From Anaerolineaceae bacterium (GTDB taxonomy: Bacteria; Chloroflexota; Anaerolineae; Anaerolineales; Anaerolineaceae), in contig WOYY01000025.1 in assembly GCA_011620555.1 (NCBI GenBank), forward strand, positions 1 through 64,000: a stretch of DNA of 64,000 nucleotides, written 5' to 3'. Positions 53,459 through 62,716 of the stretch are shown piece by piece. Below the pieces are notes generated by a model. The model searched no databases, was not told the DNA's origin, and saw nothing but the letters and a program-made list of their open reading frames with translations. The first letter of the stretch is position 1. The number at the start of each line of letters is the position of its first letter. The position numbers and the translations under genes are program-made.

Positions 53459-54030
53459 TCGCTTCAATCCAGGGAGAAATCACGCAAATCCTAAATAACC
53501 AGGTTGTCGTCAACCTCGACGGACTGGGGCTGTTGGTCAACGTCACCGAAGCCGCCTGCCTGAACTGCCATCTTGGGATGCAGCAGTCCTTCCACACCTA
53601 TCTCGTCGTGCGGGAAGACCAACTGGCCCTTTACGGCTTTGCGACGGCGGAAGAGCGGGACCTTTTTGTCCACCTGATTGGGGTGGCCGGGATCGGGCCG
53701 AAGACCGGTCTGGCAGCGCTTTCCGCCCTTTCGCCGGAAACGGTACGCCGGGCGATCACCTCGGAACAGCCGGAAATCTTCGCCCGCGTGCCGGGCATCG
53801 GCAAGAAAACCGCCCAGAAGATCATCCTCGACCTGCAGGGCAAGATCCAGCCTTTGGAGCCATTTGAAGCCGCCAGCCGCCTGGACGATGTGGACACCGA
53901 AGTGCTGGAAGCCCTCACCGCCCTGGGTTATTCCGTGGTGGAAGCCCAGGCCGCACTCCAATCCATCGGGCGCGAAGAAAATCCGGATGTCGAAGAACGC
54001 CTGCGCAGGGCCTTGCAATACTTCAGCTAA
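53455..54030 (+). CDS. ruvA: Holliday junction DNA helicase subunit RuvA
   Basis: 191 residues. Seen: N-terminal OB-fold (MIASIQGEITQILNNQVVV), two HhH motifs VAGIGPKTGLAALS and VPGIGKKTAQKII, and the short C-terminal domain that touches RuvB. It binds the four-way junction and directs RuvB. Overlaps the methyltransferase gene by 4 bases, and the block yebC-ruvC-spoU-ruvA is one operon. Confidence 0.96.
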   Translation: MIASIQGEITQILNNQVVVNLDGLGLLVNVTEAACLNCHLGMQQSFHTYLVVREDQLALYGFATAEERDLFVHLIGVAGIGPKTGLAALSALSPETVRRAITSEQPEIFARVPGIGKKTAQKIILDLQGKIQPLEPFEAASRLDDVDTEVLEALTALGYSVVEAQAALQSIGREENPDVEERLRRALQYFS

Positions 54031-54122
54031 AATGGGGTAAAATTCTCAAATCTTTGGCATTATCCTTATTTCCTATTTATCCAAGAAGTCGAAACCCGAA
54101 AAGTGCCTGAAGCCTAAGATGT

Positions 54123-54171
54123 AACGACCTGGGTCTGCGCCGGAGACAGGTTGGTCCGTTCTTTTGTGTTT
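54123..54171 (+). terminator. Likely terminator after ruvA
   Basis: AACGACCTGGGTCT..AGACAGGTTGGTCCGTT folds into a long imperfect hairpin followed by CTTTTGTGTTTT. Confidence 0.6.
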
Positions 54172-54201
54172 TAATGCTATGTCTAGGTATTAAGTTAAAA
54201 T

Positions 54202-54230
54202 TTGAGTGGATTTCTTGTTCAGATTATAAT
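54202..54230 (+). promoter_or_regulatory. Promoter of the kinase-like cluster
   Basis: TTGAGT (54202), 17-base spacer, TATAAT (54225-54230). A CGGCCT/AGGCCG hairpin lies in the leader at 54232-54253. Confidence 0.7.
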
Positions 54231-54283
54231 CCGGCCTGGGTAAAATAAGGCCGTTATCAACAACAAAGACTTTTGGAGCGATT

Positions 54284-57067
54284 TTGGCAAAAACAGTTCA
54301 GGGCAAGACCTATCAATGGCGCTTAGGCGATGCACCCATCGGCAGCGGCGATGCCGGTGAGGTCTATGCCGTCGCGTGTGTGGGCCAGCCTGAACTGTCG
54401 GGCGTCCTAAAACGGCCGGCCCATATCGCCACCGGCGGCACCATCCAGCGTCAGGCCGGTCAGATCGCCCAGGAGGGGCTGGCGCTCGCCCAGCTCGAAG
54501 GCCTGCCAGCCTGCAAAGCCCATCCCCCCCTGATCCTGGATGAGGCCCCGGCGTTCACCCAGGGCACTGCCAATTACTTCATCGTCAGCGAGACGGCCCC
54601 AGGCGAGGATATGGCAACCATGCTGGCGCGCACCCGCCTGGAAGGCATCCCCTTCCCCCGCCGGGTGATCCTGACGGTGCTGGACGCCCTCTTTGACCTC
54701 TTTGCCCGGGCGCACCGGATCGGGGTGCTCTGGAATGACGTCAAGCTCGAACACATCTATTGGGATAACGCCACCGGCGGCGTGGCTGTGATCGACTGGG
54801 GCAACGCCCAGTTCCTCGCAGAACCCAACGGTCAGCGTCGGGCGCTCCCCCGCTGGGAGGACTACCGCCAGATGGTTGATACGCTGGGCGGCTTCCTGCA
54901 GCAATCCGCGCCGGAACTTTATGAAGACCTGGGCTGGTCGGAGTTTCAGGGCGCGGAGCTGGACCTGCCGCAGATCTCCGTCCTGGCGCGCCGGATTGAT
55001 TACCAGCACGAGGTGATCGCCCTGCAGGTGATGGAATATCAAGCGCTCATCCGGGTCGTGCTGAACAGCGACCCCAGCCTTGAGGGTCTCCAAAAAATCC
55101 AGAGCTACCAAAAGACCCTGCTCCGGATCGGCGCGCCCTGGGAAGCCCCGGCCGTGCTCGACTATGGCCGGCGGCTTGTGGAACAGGCGCTGGACCAGGG
55201 CGATTCGCAGGACGCCATCCGGGCCACCACGATCATTTGGGACCTCTTCGGCGAGACGCTGGACCTCTCCTGGCATCTTTTGCGGGAAGTCTTCCGCAAC
55301 CCAGAGCTCCTCAGCCATGCCGAAATGGAGGCGGTGGTTCGGTCGATACTGCACGAAAATTGGGCCCAGACCCTCTGGCATCTGGCCATAATCGCCCAGG
55401 AAACCGGTCCATCCGGCTGGTGGGAGCAATTGGTCCCGGTCATCCGGCAGAAAGCCCTTGGCTCCACCACGCCCCTCCCCCTGCAAATGGCCTATTCTCT
55501 TCTGGATTGGACCCAGTCCGGCCCCTCGATCGACCCGGTGGCCAGCGCCGATCTGCACAGCACAATTGACCATTGGCGTTCAAAAGGCGCGGATTTTAAG
55601 GACAGCCCCTTTGAATATGCCCTGTTGGAAATGGCCCGCGGCCAAAACGACCTACCCCGGCGGCTTCGCACGGAGTTGAGATCCGGGTTCGCCGCAGGCG
55701 AAGATGCGATCCGGAACCTGCTGCAGGCCTGGGTGAACATGGATTGGGAAGAACTCCCCAAGGCTTTTCGCCAGGTCATCGCCTGGGACCCTGACCGCTG
55801 GGGTGTGCTCACTTCAGCCGAGGCCGTGCTTAAATTCCAGGCCTGGCTGGACCGCCTATATTCCGGTCCGGCAGATCCGCGCAACGCCGCCGATTTCCTC
55901 GCGGGCCTGATGGAAGAACGTCTGCCGCTGGAACGCCTGCTGGGCAATCCCCCCTGGCTCCAGGCCCTGCTGGAACTGCTGGCTCGAATCCGGGCCGGGG
56001 AGTACCTCGCCGATCTCCAGGCGGGGATCCAAACCTGGTGCCCCTGGCTCTCGGGTTACGAGACGATCTACGATACGCAGCCAAAGTTGGCCGCTCCCAA
56101 TGCGGAATCGATCGAAAAAGTGCTGGCCCATTTCAGCCAGCATCTCAAGAATTGGTCCGATCTGGATAACGGGCTGGAAAGCGTCAGGGCCATTGCCCCT
56201 GCTTTTTACCCAGCCTGCCGGCGGCTCGCCGATGGCTTCCAGACCGTTTTCCACCTCAACGCCGACCCGGATGAGATCAAAGGCGATTGTGCAGCAGCGG
56301 ACCACCCCGCCCTGGCGGAGGGCTGCGCCGTCCTCCAGGCCCTGATCGGCTGGCGGGAAGCGCTCAGGGGGCAGGATTACGACCTGGCCCTTGAGGCGCT
56401 CAGCAGCGAGTCCCACCCCGGCTGGCGGATTTTGGAACACGCCCAGACGGTGACCCGGGATTGGATCACAGCTGTTCAGCCCTGCCTGGATGCCATCTCC
56501 GCCCAGAAGGCCCAGGTCTGCCCTGGCAAGCAACCAGATTTGCAGGCCGTGCAGGATAGCTTGGCCGCAATGATCCACCAATGGGACCGGGTTTACACCA
56601 CCCGGCCGCACCAATCCCTGCTCGAATCCCTTGAGGCGGAAAGCGACACGCTGCAAAAAAGCTTCTACGCCTGGCGGAATGGACTGGACCACGACCCGGA
56701 CCCGATCACCCATTTGCTTTACCACAACAACCTGGAGCAGATCCGCGCCATCTCAGACACCTTCCTGAAATTGGCCCAGCGCACCCGCCAAGCCAGGTTG
56801 AGCCACAGCAATCTGGAAGGGGATGACACCCTGCCCTATGCCAAACAGGTCCAGGCGGGCGAAAGCCTGCTGGATCACCTCGCAGCCATCGAAGAACTTC
56901 TGGTTCCGGATGAAACAGCCCGCCGCTTCCCGACCTGGCAATCCACTTTTCACGCCATCACCAGCCTGCATGCCCTGGCGGAACAGCGGGAGGCCATCCT
57001 CGAAATGGATAATACGCACCCGCTCTATGCCTGGCTAATACAATCCACCCTTGCACGGGATATCTAA
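54284..57067 (+). CDS. Large protein with atypical N-terminal kinase-like domain
   Basis: 927 residues from a TTG start (GGAGCG upstream). Residues about 8-225 follow the protein-kinase order: Gly loop LGDAPIGSGDAGEVYA, a Lys at GVLKRP, catalytic loop GVLWNDVKLEHIYWD, and the metal loop VAVIDWGNAQF (DWG in place of DFG). The HRD His and Arg are Trp and Asn, and the usual Asn is His, giving D-x-K-x-x-H as in LPS-type kinases. The remaining 700 residues look helical, without a clear domain. It is the first gene of a three-gene unit. Whether it phosphorylates protein, lipid or a small molecule cannot be said. Confidence 0.75.
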   Translation: MAKTVQGKTYQWRLGDAPIGSGDAGEVYAVACVGQPELSGVLKRPAHIATGGTIQRQAGQIAQEGLALAQLEGLPACKAHPPLILDEAPAFTQGTANYFIVSETAPGEDMATMLARTRLEGIPFPRRVILTVLDALFDLFARAHRIGVLWNDVKLEHIYWDNATGGVAVIDWGNAQFLAEPNGQRRALPRWEDYRQMVDTLGGFLQQSAPELYEDLGWSEFQGAELDLPQISVLARRIDYQHEVIALQVMEYQALIRVVLNSDPSLEGLQKIQSYQKTLLRIGAPWEAPAVLDYGRRLVEQALDQGDSQDAIRATTIIWDLFGETLDLSWHLLREVFRNPELLSHAEMEAVVRSILHENWAQTLWHLAIIAQETGPSGWWEQLVPVIRQKALGSTTPLPLQMAYSLLDWTQSGPSIDPVASADLHSTIDHWRSKGADFKDSPFEYALLEMARGQNDLPRRLRTELRSGFAAGEDAIRNLLQAWVNMDWEELPKAFRQVIAWDPDRWGVLTSAEAVLKFQAWLDRLYSGPADPRNAADFLAGLMEERLPLERLLGNPPWLQALLELLARIRAGEYLADLQAGIQTWCPWLSGYETIYDTQPKLAAPNAESIEKVLAHFSQHLKNWSDLDNGLESVRAIAPAFYPACRRLADGFQTVFHLNADPDEIKGDCAAADHPALAEGCAVLQALIGWREALRGQDYDLALEALSSESHPGWRILEHAQTVTRDWITAVQPCLDAISAQKAQVCPGKQPDLQAVQDSLAAMIHQWDRVYTTRPHQSLLESLEAESDTLQKSFYAWRNGLDHDPDPITHLLYHNNLEQIRAISDTFLKLAQRTRQARLSHSNLEGDDTLPYAKQVQAGESLLDHLAAIEELLVPDETARRFPTWQSTFHAITSLHALAEQREAILEMDNTHPLYAWLIQSTLARDI

Positions 57068-57091
57068 AAACTATTGAATTGGAAAATGACC

Positions 57092-58108
57092 ATGGAAACC
57101 CTCTCCCTTGGACCCAATAAAGCAATGCAACTGACCGAACCGCTGGATACCTGGCTTTCGGCCGGCCTGCGGGACTTCGCCGTCCCGGAAGCAGTCGGCT
57201 CTTCTGCCCGGGTTTTCAGTCTGAACTACGCGCCTCTTGCGGGCGACTACGCGAATCGTCCTGCAATCAAGGTGATGCGACCCGATAAGACCCAGTATGC
57301 TCTGCCCCTCTTCCGAACCGAGATCCAAATTCTCGACCGGCTGAAGGATGTGCCGGGCATCACGCCCATGCTGGGGCTGGGCTATCTCAAACCGATCGAA
57401 TCCCATTGGCCGGACGAGATCGCGCCGATGACCACCTCCCTGCAGCAGGCAGCCTCAGCCGCCGAACTGGCCGGCACATTTGACCTCTTCCCAGCCGACG
57501 AGAGCGAAGCGATGCTGGCGGAACTCGATGAACGCACGGCAGAAGGTTGGCTGGCCGCCATCATCCTGCCCCGCCGCTGGGAGGATAACCTCTACATGCG
57601 GGCAGACGCCGGTTATACCCGCGGTGAATTCCACCGCAGCTACCCCGTAATCGAAGCGCTGCAGGCCAGCATTCAGATCTGCGGGATTCTTGAGGCCGCC
57701 CACGAAAACAACGTGATCTACCTCGACCACAAGGTCCTGCATTACTACTGGAACGAACCCCGTCAGCAGGTTTTTGCGCTGGATTGGAATATCGGCCGCC
57801 TGATCAACAACGGCAACTCGGAAGAAGTCTACGCCTTTGACGTGCTCCAGTTCAGCGCCCGCGCCCTGCATCACCTGCTGACCGGCCGCCAGGCGCCCGG
57901 CTCAGTCAAAGTCGGCCCCAACCGGCCGGAAGAAATCCAGAACGCACCGGAAAAATATGAGCCGATCTGGACCTATGACGACCAGAAACGTCTGAGCGAG
58001 GATGAACTGAACGTTCTGGGTGATGCCATCCAGGGTAAATACCAGACCCCGTCCGCGTTGGCGGAAGATCTGCAATCCCTGTATAATCAACGGCAATCAC
58101 AAAGTTAG
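57092..58108 (+). CDS. Second atypical kinase-like protein
   Basis: 338 residues. Seen: VGSSARVFSL (Gly-loop like), AIKVMRP with the expected Lys, catalytic loop NNVIYLDHKVLHYYWN and metal loop QVFALDWNIGRL. As in the upstream protein, the catalytic Asp is kept, a His replaces the Asn (D-x-K-x-x-H), and DW replaces DF. The protein is mostly a single kinase-like domain with inserts. The track begins at a TTG (57074); I prefer the ATG at 57092 (METLSLG), which has GGA at a suitable distance. It starts 24 bases after the larger kinase-like gene and is followed 21 bases later by the TPR protein. Confidence 0.7.
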   Translation: METLSLGPNKAMQLTEPLDTWLSAGLRDFAVPEAVGSSARVFSLNYAPLAGDYANRPAIKVMRPDKTQYALPLFRTEIQILDRLKDVPGITPMLGLGYLKPIESHWPDEIAPMTTSLQQAASAAELAGTFDLFPADESEAMLAELDERTAEGWLAAIILPRRWEDNLYMRADAGYTRGEFHRSYPVIEALQASIQICGILEAAHENNVIYLDHKVLHYYWNEPRQQVFALDWNIGRLINNGNSEEVYAFDVLQFSARALHHLLTGRQAPGSVKVGPNRPEEIQNAPEKYEPIWTYDDQKRLSEDELNVLGDAIQGKYQTPSALAEDLQSLYNQRQSQS

Positions 58109-58129
58109 CTTTGCGGTGAAAGGAATCTT

Positions 58130-59947
58130 ATGCTGAAAGACCTCATCCAACGGGCAAGGACCGTTCTGGATCAACCCCATCCACCGGAGCAGGAACTGGT
58201 GGAAGTTGAAAACGCGTTAAGCGCTTTCCTGGAAGCTTTAGCCACCGAACGCATCGCCGAACCCGTCGACTTCACCGAACTCGAGCACGCCAACCGCCTG
58301 CTGCGGGAAATCCGGCGGGAGCGCTCCCGCCGCCTGGCCGAGCTGCAACATCAGGAACAAAAAGAGCAGCCCGCCCCGCCCAAAGGTGCGCCGACCAGCT
58401 CATCGCAGGCCGCGCTCAATATCTCGCCCCAGTTCGGCGATGATGACACTTACGATCCCCTCCGCAAATTCCTCAGCTCCAGCCACGACCCGGAAGCCGA
58501 AGCCGTCATGGACTCGGCCGAAGAGGCTTTTTACGCCGGCAATTACCAGAAGGCCATCCCACTCTACGAGAATGTGCTCCAGATCGAGCCGGGCTGGTCC
58601 CGCGCCAAGGAACACCGCGACGAAGCGGAAGAATTCCTGCGGACCGGGAACATCCCTTCCGTCGCCCTGCCGCCGGACGCCGGCAAGGCCTACGGCAAAG
58701 CGCAATCGGCGGCCCGTGTTTTCCGCTATCAGACCGCGCTCGACTACCTCGAAGAAGCCTTCACCAGCCTGCAGGAAGCTGGGATCAACCGCTGGCGGGA
58801 GGGGGAAGACCTGCGCCAGGACCTTGAGAACCAGATGCAGGCCCACGATGTCTATGAAGAGGGGCTGGCCCTGCTCCGCCAGGGTGATCTCCAAGGCGGC
58901 CTAGCCAAAGTGCAGACCGCAGCCAGCGCGGTTGCCCTGCCCGAATATGTGGACAAAGCCAGTGAGATCCGCAGTGATATTTCTGCGCTGGACGAGATCG
59001 CTGATGTGATGAACCTCAGCGGCAACATCCCGCCCGAAAAACTGGCGGAAGCCCGAACCAAACTGGACCGTCTTTCGATTAAATACGGCGAGATCCCCCA
59101 GATCTCCCGCCTGCGCAACCGGATGGACATCGTCCTGCCGGCCGTAACCGCCTCATTGCTGGATAAGATCAACCGGCTCAAGCGCCAGGGCGATGCGGCC
59201 ACAACGCTCAAAACGGCCAAAACAGCCTATGATGGCGCAGTTGAGGCCCTGGCAACCCTGCAGGTCCTCACGCCGGACACCCCCCAGGGCAAAGCTCTCC
59301 AGGCGGAAGCCCAGGAAGCCCAGCATGAGGTGGAAACACAGGAAGAAAGCCTCAGGCGCGCCGTGCAGGCTTTGAACACCGAAAGCCGCTTCTTTCCCCG
59401 CAATGCCTACCTGATCAGCAAAGCCGTGCGCTCCCGCTTCCCGGAAGATCCGGAAGTGCTGGACCTCAAACGCCGGCTGCGCTGGTATTACGTGACCCTC
59501 TATGGCGGCGGCGGGATTGCAGGCATCCTGCTGATCCTCGCCCTGTGGTTCGGCGGCCGCGGAATCACCACGGCCGTGCATAACCGGAATTTGGCGCTGA
59601 CCCCGTCCCCCACCGTGACGGCAACCATCACCCAGACGCCGACGATCACCCCCACGCCAACGATCACCCCCACGCCTACGCCGGATAGGACGGCCACCCC
59701 GCAGTACACGCCCACCTCCACCCCGGTGATCACCGGGACCATGAAGCGCACCGTCTGGGTGCGTGAGGGCTGCTATGAGGATGAAGTTGCCAAGAGCCGC
59801 ATCCCTGAAGGCGCTGTGGTCACGCTGATCTCGATCCCCGAGCGGGTCTTTGATAACCTGAACCGGGAATGCGTCCTGGTGGAATATCGCACGGAAGATG
59901 CTTCAGCCGTGGGCTACGTCCTGCTGATAGATATGACCATCCCCTGA
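58130..59947 (+). CDS. TPR-like, membrane-spanning protein with C-terminal SH3-like domain
   Basis: 605 residues. Seen: a helical N-terminus, one TPR-like repeat pair (AEEAFYAGNYQKAIPLYENVLQIEP), long coiled-coil-like helices to about 440, a transmembrane helix (about 449-472: YYVTLYGGGGIAGILLILALWF), a Thr/Pro linker (TQTPTITPTPTITPTPTP), and an extracytoplasmic C-terminus with SH3b-like strands (RTVWVREGCYEDE..GYVLLIDMTIP). The N-terminal half would face the cytoplasm. With the two kinase-like proteins it forms a likely signalling or scaffold unit. AAAGGA precedes the ATG. Confidence 0.7.
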   Translation: MLKDLIQRARTVLDQPHPPEQELVEVENALSAFLEALATERIAEPVDFTELEHANRLLREIRRERSRRLAELQHQEQKEQPAPPKGAPTSSSQAALNISPQFGDDDTYDPLRKFLSSSHDPEAEAVMDSAEEAFYAGNYQKAIPLYENVLQIEPGWSRAKEHRDEAEEFLRTGNIPSVALPPDAGKAYGKAQSAARVFRYQTALDYLEEAFTSLQEAGINRWREGEDLRQDLENQMQAHDVYEEGLALLRQGDLQGGLAKVQTAASAVALPEYVDKASEIRSDISALDEIADVMNLSGNIPPEKLAEARTKLDRLSIKYGEIPQISRLRNRMDIVLPAVTASLLDKINRLKRQGDAATTLKTAKTAYDGAVEALATLQVLTPDTPQGKALQAEAQEAQHEVETQEESLRRAVQALNTESRFFPRNAYLISKAVRSRFPEDPEVLDLKRRLRWYYVTLYGGGGIAGILLILALWFGGRGITTAVHNRNLALTPSPTVTATITQTPTITPTPTITPTPTPDRTATPQYTPTSTPVITGTMKRTVWVREGCYEDEVAKSRIPEGAVVTLISIPERVFDNLNRECVLVEYRTEDASAVGYVLLIDMTIP

Positions 59948-59964
59948 ACAATAAATTTTAAACT

Positions 59965-59994
59965 TAAAAGGGCTGGGATCTGATGTCCCAGCCC
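59965..59994 (-). terminator. Intrinsic terminator of the galactanase operon
   Basis: On the minus strand GGGCTGGGA-catcaga-TCCCAGCCC then TTTTAAG, a perfect 9-bp stem just beyond the galactanase stop. Confidence 0.85.
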
Positions 59995-60034
59995 GTGCAA
60001 GCAATCAAATTAACCCGGTGAAGGTCTTCTTCAA

Positions 60035-61819
60035 TCATTCCAACGGGATGTTGAAGAAGGCGTCCAGCACGATTTCCTCATGCCACTCTGTTGGCGATGG
60101 CGCCAGCCCCAGGATATCCCCCGCAGTATGCACCCGTCCCCGCCCAAGGCTCACAACGGCCAAATGGAGCATGTCCGGCAACCCCAGCAGGGATTCGGGG
60201 ATCTCAAGTTCAATAGTGGTCGGCTCGCCCAAAACTAGCGCTGCGCCGCCCGTATAGAACGCCAGTTCCCAGGCCTCGCCCTCCCAATAGTAAAAGTCAA
60301 AATGGCCAGAGACGGTTCCCTTGCGGTCATCTGGGGTGATGGCCAGCAGATACTCCGGTTTATAAGGATCCGCGACCGTGATCGGATGCTTATCCACGTC
60401 ACTATCTGCGCCCTGCCCGTCGCCTGTGGTATCGAAATAAAATGCATAGGTCCCCCAGGGGGTAGCCTCGGGGTTTCCCGCCACTGTCAGTCCCAGGTAG
60501 AGCGAACCATCCAGCCTTTTCACATAAAGGTCCAGCAAATCCAGATGGTCAAAATCCAGATTATCGCCAGCCTCATCGCGAACCAGTGGGCTGCCGTAAG
60601 CCGCATCAATCGCCCCATCCACGACCTCCGGGGAATAGGTGTAGTCATGCGAGAGGAAGTCAATCGCCGAGGTCACCTCGTTGTTATTCATGAAGTCAAA
60701 GAAGGTTGCATTCTCCCAATGCGAGCCCTGCCCCCAGCGGGTGGAACAGGGCGTTGAAACCCAGGCCGGCTCCCAATAAACCACGCCCAGCCCGCCGTTG
60801 CTGATCAGAGTCTGGGTCAGGTCAATCATGAACTGGCGCTGCCCCGCAATGCTGATCGGATAGGCGCCGATGCCCTGGTAGAGGATATTGTCGGCCGTCT
60901 CATCCACCGCCTCCAGCGTCCAGGGGTAAGCGGTCTCAACAATCATGACCTCTTTATCAAAAGTTTCCCGCAGGGTCGTGGTCATCCCGCCCACATCAGC
61001 CAGGGAGAACTCGCTCCATTGTGGGTAATACGAAAGCCCAATCACATCAAAATCCGTGATCCCGGCGGCCGTCGCCTCACGGAACCACCAACCGGCGTTT
61101 TCCGGTTGAGCCACGTGCAGGACGATCCTGATCGAAAGGCCGGTTTCGGCGGAAATATCCCGCACGGCCTGAATACCCGCGTTGAACAAACGGGCGTCCC
61201 GCGGCCAATCGAGGGTGGTGATGTCCTTGACCATCCCGGCATTGGTCTCATTGCCGACCTGAACGAACTCGGGCATCAGCCCCGCCTGATAAAGGATGTT
61301 CAAGGTGTCATAGGTATACTGGTAAAGCGTTTCGGGCAGGTCCGCCTCTGGGATATCCGCCCACAACTCCGGGACATCCTGATTGCCGGGGTCCGCCCAG
61401 TTATCGGAATAATGGAAGTCCAGCAGGGTCGCCATCCCGGCTTCCTTGGCCCGCGTGAAGGTCCGGATCACATCCGGGACGGTGCTGTAAGCCGTCCAAT
61501 CGGGGTCAATCCAGAGCCGTGCCCGGATCAGGTTCGCGCCGTGTTCGCTGAACAGCTCATAGGCATCCACCAACTCGCCGCCCTCGCGATACTCTGCTCC
61601 GCAGTCATCCACCTCGTTCACGTACGAGAGGTCCACACCAAAGTAAAAATCCGCATCCGGCGGCACGAACAAGGGTGCGGGCGTCCCCGTGGGTGCGGCG
61701 GTCGGCGTGGCGGCGCCTTGCGTTTCAAAGACTTGCCCGTCTACCGGACGGCACCCCGCCAAAACCAAGCCCGCCAGGATCGAGATGACCCTGGCGGCCT
61801 GAAACCAACGAATTTTCAT
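60035..61819 (-). CDS. Arabinogalactan endo-beta-1,4-galactanase (GH53) lipoprotein
   Basis: 594 residues. Seen: signal peptide with lipobox VLAGC, a Thr/Pro linker (TPTAAPTGTPAP), a GH53 barrel from about 60 to 400 with FYFGVDLSYVNEVDD, the acid/base Glu in VQVGNETNAGM and the nucleophile Glu in MIVETAYPWT, then a C-terminal beta-sandwich (about 425-580) resembling a CBM9/DOMON-like domain. It cleaves beta-1,4-galactan of pectic polymers at the cell surface. It lies 3 bases after the MalG-type gene, so the transporter is expected to take up the products. Confidence 0.92.
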   Translation of the reverse strand: MKIRWFQAARVISILAGLVLAGCRPVDGQVFETQGAATPTAAPTGTPAPLFVPPDADFYFGVDLSYVNEVDDCGAEYREGGELVDAYELFSEHGANLIRARLWIDPDWTAYSTVPDVIRTFTRAKEAGMATLLDFHYSDNWADPGNQDVPELWADIPEADLPETLYQYTYDTLNILYQAGLMPEFVQVGNETNAGMVKDITTLDWPRDARLFNAGIQAVRDISAETGLSIRIVLHVAQPENAGWWFREATAAGITDFDVIGLSYYPQWSEFSLADVGGMTTTLRETFDKEVMIVETAYPWTLEAVDETADNILYQGIGAYPISIAGQRQFMIDLTQTLISNGGLGVVYWEPAWVSTPCSTRWGQGSHWENATFFDFMNNNEVTSAIDFLSHDYTYSPEVVDGAIDAAYGSPLVRDEAGDNLDFDHLDLLDLYVKRLDGSLYLGLTVAGNPEATPWGTYAFYFDTTGDGQGADSDVDKHPITVADPYKPEYLLAITPDDRKGTVSGHFDFYYWEGEAWELAFYTGGAALVLGEPTTIELEIPESLLGLPDMLHLAVVSLGRGRVHTAGDILGLAPSPTEWHEEIVLDAFFNIPLE

Positions 61820-61822
61820 GGA

Positions 61823-62716
61823 CTATCCTTTGACAGCCCCCTGAGTCAGCCCGCCCACAATCTGATCCTGCAGGATCAGGTAGATGACCATGATCGGCAG
61901 CGCGCCGATCAACGCGCCGGCGGAGAAAACGCCCCACCGCTGATCGAACTGCGCCCCAGCGAAGATCTGCAAACCAACCATCAAAGTGTATTGCTCGCTG
62001 GTCTTCAATAAAACCCGGGCCAGGATGAATTCACCATAGGTGCTGATGTAATTGATGATCGCAATCACGATCAGGATCGGCCGCAGCAAAGGCAGGATCA
62101 GCTTGGTAAAGATCTGCCAGCTGGTTGCGCCCTCTACCATGGCCGATTCATCAATATCGCGGGGAACCGTGTCCATATACCCCTTCATCAGCCAAATGTT
62201 CAATCCCATTGCGCCGCCGAGATAAACCAGGATCAACCCGGCGTGGGTGTTGAGGCCGATGAACGGAATGACATCATCGATCTGAGAGATCATCAGGAAG
62301 GTCGCCACCAAAGCTAACAGAGTGGGAAAGACCTGGATCAACAAAATGGCTCTGAGCATTGTCTTGCGGCCCTTAAAGCGGAACCGAGAGAAAGCATAGG
62401 CTGCAACGGTTGTGATTGTCAGGGATAAAACGGACGTGATGCCTGCAATCTTGATGGAATTGAAAAACCAACGCCAGAAGGGGAAATCACCCGAGGCCGC
62501 CAGCTGCTGGTAATTGCCAAAGCCGAGATGGGCTGGGATCAGGGTCTGGGTTGCGAGCGATCCCGTGGGGTTAAAGGAGGCCGAAATCACCCAGAGGATG
62601 GGAAAGATTGAGAAAATGATCAGGACGAAGGCCACGATCAGGCGGACCCCGATGCTGATCTTGCGCCGAGCGCTTTGGGACTTGAAAGGTTTCTGTTTCT
62701 TATCCATCTCAGACAT
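61823..62716 (-). CDS. ABC sugar permease, MalG type, with galactanase
   Basis: 297 residues with six transmembrane helices. Seen: IFPILWVISASFNPTGSLATQTL, the EAA-type loop DESAMVEGATSWQIFTKLILPLLRP, and the C-terminus LQDQIVGGLTQGAVKG. The track start (62776) is inside malF; the ATG at 62716 has GGAGGT and overlaps the malF stop. Position before the GH53 gene suggests galacto-oligosaccharide uptake (inference). Confidence 0.93.
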   Translation of the reverse strand: MSEMDKKQKPFKSQSARRKISIGVRLIVAFVLIIFSIFPILWVISASFNPTGSLATQTLIPAHLGFGNYQQLAASGDFPFWRWFFNSIKIAGITSVLSLTITTVAAYAFSRFRFKGRKTMLRAILLIQVFPTLLALVATFLMISQIDDVIPFIGLNTHAGLILVYLGGAMGLNIWLMKGYMDTVPRDIDESAMVEGATSWQIFTKLILPLLRPILIVIAIINYISTYGEFILARVLLKTSEQYTLMVGLQIFAGAQFDQRWGVFSAGALIGALPIMVIYLILQDQIVGGLTQGAVKG

